Of a DNA stretch of 64,000 nt, positions 57,578-64,000 are shown piece by piece (position 1 is the stretch's first letter; the number at the start of each line of letters is the position of its first letter). The stretch covers positions 1-64,000 of the forward strand of contig NZ_QEVW01000011.1 in assembly GCF_003287275.1 (NCBI RefSeq), written 5' to 3'. The notes below the pieces were generated by a model. It saw only the letters and a program-made list of their open reading frames with translations, was not told the DNA's origin and did no database searches. The translations under genes and the position numbers were made by a program. Source of the DNA: Paenibacillus taichungensis. GTDB lineage: Bacteria > Bacillota > Bacilli > Paenibacillales > Paenibacillaceae.

Positions 57578-57820
57578 ATGCGATTTTATTGGATCAAAAA
57601 CACATCCCGAGCATGCTTCATTGCTGCTGTAGTCACCAGAGTTAATGTTGGCAAAATGACAATCGATCATGCTATAGACCACACATTATCACTTGAACGG
57701 CAATGTAAAAATCCACACCTTATATCACAACGAGAAATTAAACGGCTCAAGAAAGAAGCTGAAGCGATGATCCGCAAGATACAAGAAACCCGCCGAGCTG
57801 TACCGGCTGGCGGGCGATGA
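57578..57820 (+). CDS. Small prophage early protein
   Basis: An 80-residue basic protein with a C-terminal Lys/Arg-rich helix. ATG 57578 follows GTGAGGTGAAG; an earlier in-frame start at 57515 would overlap the preceding gene. Function unknown. Confidence 0.6.
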   Translation: MRFYWIKNTSRACFIAAVVTRVNVGKMTIDHAIDHTLSLERQCKNPHLISQREIKRLKKEAEAMIRKIQETRRAVPAGGR

Positions 57821-57920
57821 AGGGATCAAGGGAACAGGGGAAGACCTTACAACTCAATACTACATCAACCCTCTGTCCAACTTCATCTAATTAAATTGGA
57901 CAAAGGAGACCTAAAAAAAT

Positions 57921-58436
57921 ATGTCAATTGGACACTTTCCCAGTGCGTTAGAAGAAGTTATGAAACGTACGGGTGACACTCTGGCAAAGGCTGGACAAGC
58001 AGTGCACATGGATGGATCTCAGATAGGTAAAGTGCTTAAAGGCACACGCAATCCATCGAAAGAGCTTATGCGAAATGCGGCTGAACATTACGATGATGGC
58101 CAGTTATACATTGCAGCGGCTGGGGAGGTAACAGGCGGTGCGTTTGCTCCCTGGCTGGACAATGTGGATTTACATAGGGCAAGCGTCTTATTCAAGACGG
58201 TGGAAGAGGTAAAGGAAGTTTTGGCCCTATCATCCGAGGCACCGATCAACAAGACGGGCGACCAGCTCACCGAAGCTGATAGGCAGATCATGAAGCGGCT
58301 GCTGATGGAAACGGTCGAAGCGATCACAGCATTAACGCATTTCGCGGCTGTACTATGCAAGGAATATTCATTCAGTTGGCTTGCGACTTGGAAAGAACAC
58401 AGGGCCGACCTAAAGGCCAAAAAATACATGAAATGA
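57921..58436 (+). CDS. Prophage protein with helix-turn-helix-like N-terminus
   Basis: A 171-residue protein. Residues about 10-55 (TLAKAGQAVHMDGSQIGKVL) look like an XRE-type helix-turn-helix; the rest is helical. AAAGGAG precedes ATG. It may regulate early genes. Confidence 0.6.
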   Translation: MSIGHFPSALEEVMKRTGDTLAKAGQAVHMDGSQIGKVLKGTRNPSKELMRNAAEHYDDGQLYIAAAGEVTGGAFAPWLDNVDLHRASVLFKTVEEVKEVLALSSEAPINKTGDQLTEADRQIMKRLLMETVEAITALTHFAAVLCKEYSFSWLATWKEHRADLKAKKYMK

Positions 58437-58446
58437 GGTTGATTGA

Positions 58447-58719
58447 ATGTCTCGTGAACAACTGGCATATGAAGCATTGCAGGCTGGGAAGAACTCGAAG
58501 CACAATCTGAATCTGATTCGAAAACAACCTGAAAGATTGTTGCCTGGGCAAATGGAGAATGCAGAGGATTACTTGAATCGGATGATCCGGTTCGCAGATG
58601 TGGAAATAAAAAATGCCCGCCTGGCACGGCGGACACTCACGTTGAGAACTCGATTAAAGTCTCTTCTGCTGCTCATTTTAACTGCTCCCTCGGATAAACG
58701 CAAGGGGGAATCGGTGTGA
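58447..58719 (+). CDS. Small prophage protein
   Basis: A 90-residue helical protein with a hydrophobic stretch (LKSLLLLILTA) near the end. Its stop overlaps the next start (GTGA). Not recognised. Confidence 0.6.
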   Translation: MSREQLAYEALQAGKNSKHNLNLIRKQPERLLPGQMENAEDYLNRMIRFADVEIKNARLARRTLTLRTRLKSLLLLILTAPSDKRKGESV

Positions 58720-58952
58720 GTGATCAATTATACATCCAAATCATTGTTAATTACGTTGAGTCAGCCAAGGCCCTCCGCCAGAACACGGCGGATGTGACAG
58801 CATTCAATGGGTCTGTTCAGGGAACGGACTTCGAAGCTCTCTGGCAGGAACGGGATATGATTTTTCACCGCTGGCAGAACGCTGCTTCAAGTTTGCGCGA
58901 ATTGCCGCCAAAATACATGGCGCAGGCTGTGGCAGAGATTGAAAAGATTTAA
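58716..58952 (+). CDS. Small prophage protein
   Basis: A 78-residue protein with GTG start inside the preceding stop; GGGGGAATC lies upstream. Helical, with no recognised family. The following 130 bases hold several small hairpins (for example GATGCG/CGCATC near 59042-59058) and no gene. Confidence 0.6.
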   Translation: MSDQLYIQIIVNYVESAKALRQNTADVTAFNGSVQGTDFEALWQERDMIFHRWQNAASSLRELPPKYMAQAVAEIEKI

Positions 58953-59083
58953 CGATTAAAGTTATGGACAGGCCATTGTCGGCCTTGTCTCACTGCTTGC
59001 GGGACGGGTTTCATAACCAACTCCCGTTCCGTTGGCGGTGAGATGCGGCTGACGCATCAATACATATGAAGGGAGGATAACAC

Positions 59084-59332
59084 GTGCAAATTATTCATCG
59101 GCTTACCGTTGTAAGCAATCCCACGCGTGTTTTTGAAGTGGGAACCGAGATTGATGGCCGTGAGGTCATTGAGATCAAACAAATGGGGTGCGAATATTCC
59201 GATCATGTGCATTCTGAATTTTATGTGTTGGATGAGAACGGTCAACTGATTACAAGCGTTGAGAACGCCCCAGTCATTGTTGATTGGAAGACGATCGCAG
59301 AAGACGGACCTGTTCCAGAAAATGAAAAATGA
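59084..59332 (+). CDS. Small prophage protein
   Basis: An 82-residue, probably beta-rich protein with GTG start 8 bases after AGGGAGG. It has acidic ends and no recognised family. Confidence 0.6.
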   Translation: MQIIHRLTVVSNPTRVFEVGTEIDGREVIEIKQMGCEYSDHVHSEFYVLDENGQLITSVENAPVIVDWKTIAEDGPVPENEK

Positions 59333-59425
59333 CCGCGGGCTAGGCGGTCAACCTGATCTTTCAAAACTAAATATGGATACACGGTCATCTTACCATGGGT
59401 GGCCGTTCCAAACAAGGAGGACGTT

Positions 59426-59629
59426 ATGAGTAAAACGACTGCTATCACTGTCGATTTATCCGCTCAAACCATTGACGCTGCTGTTAAACCAGCTATGCAC
59501 TATACGCCTGCAATCCTTTCAGTCTCCGGTACATTCGGTTCTGTTGAACTGATGGCCGATGACGATCAACTTGCAGCTGTAGCAAATGCGATCAGCCAGC
59601 ACTTCAAATCAAAGGAGAAGAGCGCATGA
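59426..59629 (+). CDS. Small prophage protein before the ATPase
   Basis: A 67-residue protein. ATG 59426 follows AAGGAGGACG; the earlier in-frame ATG at 59399 lies upstream of that site. The stop overlaps the ATPase start (ATGA). Not recognised. Confidence 0.65.
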   Translation: MSKTTAITVDLSAQTIDAAVKPAMHYTPAILSVSGTFGSVELMADDDQLAAVANAISQHFKSKEKSA

Positions 59630-61704
59630 GACATATCACTTTAATTTCCCTGACCCTGCGTAATTTTAAAGGGTTGCGGGATTTTGTATTGGAAGCTGAC
59701 GGTCGCAGTGTTTCTGCTTACGGCGACAACGCCACTGGTAAGACAACGTTGTTTGATGGGTTTGTATGGACGCTGTTCGGTAAAGACAGCCAGAATCGGA
59801 CGGACTTTGAAATCAAAGGTCTGGATGAAGCCGGGAAAGTAGCTGAACACGGCCTACAACATGAGGTTGAAGCAGTCCTGATGGTTGATCGTCGCCGTCG
59901 TTCCTTCAAAAAAGTGTTTGCCGAGAAATGGACGCGTAAGCGTGGACAAGCAACGGGGGAGTTTAACGGACACTCGACAGATTATTACGTCGATGGCGTA
60001 CCAGTTAAGCAAGGGCAGTACAAAGCCGAAGTCGATGGGCTGATCAGTGAGGACATTTTCAAACTGCTGACAAGTCCTTCTTACTTTAACGAGATTCTTA
60101 AACCGGATGCCCGCCGTAAAGTGCTCCTGGATGTGTGTGGCGAAATGACAGATGCCGAAATAATTGCAGGCAACAAGCAATTGACACCGCTGGCCGAAAT
60201 CCTGGGAGGTCGAAGCCTTGAGGATCACCGCAAGGTGATCGCAGCTCGTCGGACTGAAATCAATAAGGAGCTTGAGAAGATCCCGGTTCGCATCGATGAA
60301 GCTCGTCGGAGTATGCCAGACGTGTCCGATCTGGACGCTGAACTGCTTCAGGAGGACATCGAAACGATGCGCAGCAGGGTGGATGCCAAGACAGCCGAAC
60401 TTCAACGGATTCAATCCGGTGGTGAGTTGTCGACTAAGGAGATTCGCTTGCGTGAAATCAATGCGGAGTTGGCCGAAATCAAGCAAGTGATCCAGGCAGA
60501 TGGCTTACAGGCAGTTGCTGGCCAACGTGGATGGGTCATGCAACTAAAAGGCGAATCTAGTGAGCTACAATCCCGGTTGAACGCGGGACAACGCGAGGCA
60601 GAACGCTATAAAGGACAGATCACTCGTGCTGATAGCCAGATTACAAGGCTGCGGGCAGAATGGACTTCCCTTGATAGTCTCCAGTATCCGGTACACGAAC
60701 ACGAACATGATGCCAACTGCCCTACATGTGGACAAGCACTCCCGGATGATCAAGTGCAGTCTGCTAAGGACAAAGCATTGGAAGCATTTAATCTGGACAA
60801 GTCAAAACGTCTTGAAGCAATAAGCGCTGACGGTAAGCTTGCTGCAGCAGAGAAAAATGAACTGGAAAAGGCATTGAAAACACTTGAAGGCGAGTTGACC
60901 AATCTGCAGGAGGAAATTGCATCGAAGGCAGCAGAAATCACGGCAGCTGAAGCAACCCTGCAAAGCTTACAATTCAACATTGCTGATCCGGCTGACAATA
61001 CCAAGTACCAGTCCAAGCAACGGGAAGCAGAGCAAATCCGTTCTGAGATCGAGCAGCTGCGTTCTTCCGCTGCTGACGCTATGGGCAGGGTACAAGCCGA
61101 GATCCGAATCCTTCGCGGTCAGGTTGACGACCTAGAAGCAGACAAGGCTAAGTTGGCAACAGTAGCGGCTACTGAAAAGCGAATCACTGAGTTGAGCGAG
61201 GAAGAGCGGAAGCTTGCAGCGGAGTTTGAAAAGCTGGAACACGAGCTATTCCTTACGGAAGAATTTACCCGGACGAAAGTCAGCATGCTTGAATCCAAGA
61301 TCAACAGCAAATTCAAATATGCCCGGTTCAGACTCTTTGAGGAACAAATCAATGGTGGTCTGAAGGATGTCTGTAAGACGTTGTATAACGGCGTTCCTTA
61401 TGAAGGTGGCCTGAATAACGCTGCTCGAATCAACGTTGGATTGGACATCATCAACACGCTTGGACAGCATTACGGATTCTCAGCACCAATATTCGTGGAT
61501 AACGCTGAGGCAGTAACGCAATTGATTGATACAGACGCCCAAATGATTCGTTTGGTTGTTCCACCAACGTTCCGTAGTTTGCCAAAAGAGACACAAAAAG
61601 AACTGGCTAAGCTACATGGCAGTTATGAAGATGCTGAAGCTGCTTGGAGAGATAGAAACAAGAAGCTCCGATTGGAGCATAACGACATCCAGGAGGCGAT
61701 CTAA
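59626..61704 (+). CDS. Rad50/SbcC-like ATPase of the prophage
   Basis: A 692-residue SMC/Rad50-type ATPase. Walker A GDNATGKT is at 33-40, a central coiled coil at about 190-550 contains the zinc-hook motif C365-PTC-368, and the C-terminal ATPase half has NAARINVGLDIINTL and IFVDNAEAV in place of the usual Walker B DE. Phages use such proteins with recombinases for DNA end processing. The next gene starts directly after its stop. Confidence 0.88.
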   Translation: MRHITLISLTLRNFKGLRDFVLEADGRSVSAYGDNATGKTTLFDGFVWTLFGKDSQNRTDFEIKGLDEAGKVAEHGLQHEVEAVLMVDRRRRSFKKVFAEKWTRKRGQATGEFNGHSTDYYVDGVPVKQGQYKAEVDGLISEDIFKLLTSPSYFNEILKPDARRKVLLDVCGEMTDAEIIAGNKQLTPLAEILGGRSLEDHRKVIAARRTEINKELEKIPVRIDEARRSMPDVSDLDAELLQEDIETMRSRVDAKTAELQRIQSGGELSTKEIRLREINAELAEIKQVIQADGLQAVAGQRGWVMQLKGESSELQSRLNAGQREAERYKGQITRADSQITRLRAEWTSLDSLQYPVHEHEHDANCPTCGQALPDDQVQSAKDKALEAFNLDKSKRLEAISADGKLAAAEKNELEKALKTLEGELTNLQEEIASKAAEITAAEATLQSLQFNIADPADNTKYQSKQREAEQIRSEIEQLRSSAADAMGRVQAEIRILRGQVDDLEADKAKLATVAATEKRITELSEEERKLAAEFEKLEHELFLTEEFTRTKVSMLESKINSKFKYARFRLFEEQINGGLKDVCKTLYNGVPYEGGLNNAARINVGLDIINTLGQHYGFSAPIFVDNAEAVTQLIDTDAQMIRLVVPPTFRSLPKETQKELAKLHGSYEDAEAAWRDRNKKLRLEHNDIQEAI

Positions 61705-62781
61705 TTGAGCGATTATTCAACAACGCTAACCAAGGTAAACGATAACTACTTCCCTATGATCGAGCGTCAGCTCACCGGGAACGGCATCAAAATGGACGAA
61801 TACGCAAAATCTTGTGTCTTGAATGCCATTTCTGCAATCAATGGTGCATTAGATGCTAAAGGAATCAGCTGGAATGATGATCAACTTGATAAGAGCAACA
61901 TCACACAAATTCTACTTCAAACCGCTTCGTTGAAACTCAACGCGGCGGCTAGTCCACGGGAAGTTTACTTCCAAGTTCGAAACTCGAAGGTAAAAGTCGG
62001 TGATAAAGACGTTTGGAAAAAGTCTATTGAAATGGGGATTGAAGGTGATGGCAATGATGCCATCCTCGCTCGCTATGGACGTGATGTGAAGAAGGTCGGG
62101 CAGTTCTGGCTTGTACGTGAGGGTGATGACTTCACTTATCCGGAATACACCGGATTCGACGTTGTTCCCCCGACGTGGCGGCCAAAGGGTAAAGGCGATG
62201 TGGTGAGGGTGGTATATCCCATCATGAAGAAAGATGGGACCATTGAATTTCATATTTCCGAAAGGGACGATGTTGTCCGCAATCTGCTTGCGCATATGAA
62301 TAACACCATGATGAATGAGACTTTCGGAATTTGTGCTGATCGTTTTAAGGCTAAGCCCGATGAACGTAAGCAGATCGCAGCCAAGAAGTCGGATATCCTT
62401 CAAAAAGCAAAGTCGATGGGTCTTGGTGCATTAGATGATCCTGAACTTCAGCAATATATGAGCCCAGCCTGGAGCGAGCCGCAAAGCCGTGAGTCCATGC
62501 TGATCAGGAAGATGCGGAACAACGTTGTGAAAAAGATCCCGAAAGACTTTGGGAATGCGCTTGTTGAACTGACATACACCGAAGCGACTGATGACTCTTA
62601 CAACGAGGTTCAACGAGAGATTGCGGAACGTGCCAATACTGAGCCGATCGATATTTCACCGCCGCCGGGTCAACCAGGTGAAGAGAATGATCAGCAACCC
62701 GATTCTGAGCAACATGAGGAACAACGGGAGATGGACTTCGGAACTGATGATCAACCCACTAACGATGGACCAGGCTTCTGA
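61705..62781 (+). CDS. Putative RecT-like single-strand annealing protein
   Basis: A 358-residue protein with a TTG start after AGGAGG. The core (ILLQTASLKLNAA, then the FWLVREGDDFTYPEYTG strand region) is reminiscent of RecT-type annealing proteins, and the last 55 residues are acidic, disordered and end DGPGF like SSB tails. Position between a Rad50-like ATPase and a metallo-beta-lactamase-fold protein supports recombination. The family assignment is not certain. Confidence 0.55.
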   Translation: MSDYSTTLTKVNDNYFPMIERQLTGNGIKMDEYAKSCVLNAISAINGALDAKGISWNDDQLDKSNITQILLQTASLKLNAAASPREVYFQVRNSKVKVGDKDVWKKSIEMGIEGDGNDAILARYGRDVKKVGQFWLVREGDDFTYPEYTGFDVVPPTWRPKGKGDVVRVVYPIMKKDGTIEFHISERDDVVRNLLAHMNNTMMNETFGICADRFKAKPDERKQIAAKKSDILQKAKSMGLGALDDPELQQYMSPAWSEPQSRESMLIRKMRNNVVKKIPKDFGNALVELTYTEATDDSYNEVQREIAERANTEPIDISPPPGQPGEENDQQPDSEQHEEQREMDFGTDDQPTNDGPGF

Positions 62782-63488
62782 TGATAGAGATTACTTCTCT
62801 CGGCTCCAGTAGCGCGGGTAACGCCTACCGAATTACGGACGGGAAAACTCCGCTTCTGCTGGACGCAGGGCTTCGGTATAAGGACATTCAGCGCGGTCTT
62901 GCCTTCCGTGTGTCGGAGCTGGCAGGATGCCTTGTGAGTCATGATCACGGCGACCATAGCATCGCTATCAAGGATCTGATCAAGGCAGGCGTGGACATTT
63001 ACACCAGTTCCGGTACCGCGGAAGCCTTACGGATAGACAGTCATCGTGTGCGGCGTGTATCGGCACTTGAGCCATGCACCATTGGTACCTGGTCAATTCT
63101 ACCCTTTGATGTTCAGCATGACGTAGCGGAGCCCTTGGGGTTCCTCTTGGCTAATACAGCAGGGGACAAGCTTCTGTTCGCGACAGACACCTATTATATT
63201 AAGCATCGATTTGTAGGCCTGACTCACATCATGGTGGAGTGCAATTATTCTATTCAGATCCTTAATCAAAATATTGCCGCTGGCCGTGTGCCGGCGGTCA
63301 TGAAACATAGATTGTTACGTTCTCACTTCTCGCTCGAGAACGTGAAGGAATTCATCCGAGCAAATGACATGCGGCGTGTGCAAGAGATTCACTTGCTACA
63401 CCTCTCGGACAACAACAGCGACGAAGCATTGTTTAAACGGGAAATAGCGGCCATTACAGGCAAGCAAGTGTATGTAGCGGGTAGGTGA
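62781..63488 (+). CDS. Metallo-beta-lactamase-fold hydrolase
   Basis: A 235-residue protein with the metal motif SHDHGDHS (HxHxDH) near residue 54 and later ligands in FATDTYYIK and a HLSDNNSDE segment. It resembles the YycJ/WalJ type, members of which are exonucleases. It overlaps the preceding gene by one base (TGATG). It may be the nuclease partner of the annealing protein. Confidence 0.8.
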   Translation: MIEITSLGSSSAGNAYRITDGKTPLLLDAGLRYKDIQRGLAFRVSELAGCLVSHDHGDHSIAIKDLIKAGVDIYTSSGTAEALRIDSHRVRRVSALEPCTIGTWSILPFDVQHDVAEPLGFLLANTAGDKLLFATDTYYIKHRFVGLTHIMVECNYSIQILNQNIAAGRVPAVMKHRLLRSHFSLENVKEFIRANDMRRVQEIHLLHLSDNNSDEALFKREIAAITGKQVYVAGR

Positions 63489-63492
63489 TCGC

Positions 63493-63681
63493 ATGGACGA
63501 TTTGACAGGCAAACCGCTTCTCAAAAGCATGATGGGCAAACGGATATGGCAGCTGTTTGATACAGACAAAACAGCATTTCAACGGGAAACACGAGCGTAC
63601 TTTGAACGTGGTTACCCGGATTGGGAGGTCAAGCGGGTCAAGTATCCGCACGTATTCTTACAACACAGAAAGGGGCAATGA
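63493..63681 (+). CDS. Small prophage protein
   Basis: A 62-residue basic protein, 4 bases after the hydrolase gene. Its stop overlaps the next start (ATGA). Not recognised. Confidence 0.6.
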   Translation: MDDLTGKPLLKSMMGKRIWQLFDTDKTAFQRETRAYFERGYPDWEVKRVKYPHVFLQHRKGQ

Positions 63682-63878
63682 ATATGGCAAGCGTTAAGCA
63701 AATATCCGTAGGGATCTCATTCACAAAAAATTTGGGGAATTTCCAAAGCCTCAAGGTGGATGCAAGTGTAAACATGGAACTTCAGCCGGGAGACAATCCA
63801 GAAGTTGTCTATGAAAATGCTTGGGCTACTGTTCAAGATCAGATTCGTAAGGGATTGGGGAAGGGGCAACCAAAGTGA
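63678..63878 (+). CDS. Small prophage protein
   Basis: A 66-residue protein (MNMASVKQISVGISFTKNLG start). AAAGGGG precedes ATG 63678; ATG 63684 is an alternative. The stop overlaps the following GTG. Not recognised. Confidence 0.6.
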   Translation: MNMASVKQISVGISFTKNLGNFQSLKVDASVNMELQPGDNPEVVYENAWATVQDQIRKGLGKGQPK

Positions 63879-64000
63879 GCAATCAACAACAGCTAAGCTT
63901 GAATGTATTTGAAGGCATGGAAAAGTTGCTTGATGAAGCGACTACTGCAGGGCCAGGTGCAACAGTTGATTATTTTAGGGCTGCAGCATATGCGCTTGGT
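63875..64000 (+). CDS. Partial prophage gene at the window end
   Basis: A GTG start inside the preceding stop; 42 codons are visible (MSNQQQLSLNVFEGMEKLLD start) with no stop before the window ends. AAGGGGCAAC is the ribosome binding site. Not recognised. Confidence 0.6.
   Translation, partial: MSNQQQLSLNVFEGMEKLLDEATTAGPGATVDYFRAAAYALG

Overview
The window is a chromosomal segment of a Gram-positive Bacillales bacterium, almost certainly Paenibacillus. The evidence is: Bacillus-like gene orders hprK-lgt-ppaX-acyltransferase-hisZGDBHAFIE and TPR-trxB ... rapZ-yvcK-whiA-crh, a cggR-gapA-pgk-tpiA-gpmI-eno-secG-rnr-smpB-ssrA run, AGGAGG ribosome binding sites, frequent GTG/TTG starts, and an AraC-regulated lipoprotein sugar importer. 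The species cannot be fixed from the sequence.

Layout. 1-850: eight tRNA genes and a terminator. 961-3385: PucR-type regulator and an MsmX-like shared sugar-ABC ATPase. 3674-6949: hprK, lgt, ppaX, hexapeptide acyltransferase. 7423-15156: histidine biosynthesis from hisZ to histidinol-phosphatase (only hisC is missing), followed by a second-copy type prs. 16668-24753: membrane-anchored AraC regulator, sugar-binding lipoprotein, two permeases and an uncharacterised toroid-type glycan enzyme; this importer has no ATPase of its own. 24946-29001: TPR protein, trxB, AI-2E-family membrane protein. 29172-32606 (minus): ABC exporter plus DesK/DesR-like two-component system. 32968-39705: glucokinase, rapZ, yvcK, whiA, Crh/HPr, and two exported proteins. 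39914-40764 (minus): clpP with a CtsR operator, and tRNA-Arg. 41248-48578: the cggR glycolytic operon and eno. 48797-53959: secG, rnr, smpB and ssrA (tmRNA).

53960-64000 is the left arm of a prophage lying directly against the 3' end of ssrA. It holds a large serine recombinase, a lipoprotein and a CI-like repressor on the minus strand. A Cro-like regulator and early genes run rightward, including a Rad50/SbcC-like ATPase, a putative annealing protein and a metallo-beta-lactamase-fold protein. The divergent repressor/Cro region has four AACAC-N5-GTGTT operators and a fifth near the end of the Cro-like gene.

The parts connect around carbon control. HprK and the Crh/HPr-type protein act on CcpA, PpaX removes the pyrophosphate made by HprK, YvcK/RapZ/WhiA link central metabolism to envelope and division, and CggR controls lower glycolysis. 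The most interesting unexplained items are: a 36-codon reading frame under an apparent LexA box next to a repressor that lacks an autocleavage domain; an 18-codon reading frame ending exactly at the tmRNA 5' end; a multi-stem RNA-like leader before eno; a Crh orthologue that keeps His15; a 168-bp intergenic element with terminal inverted repeats; and an RNase R with a Gly/Arg/Lys-rich tail of about 214 residues.
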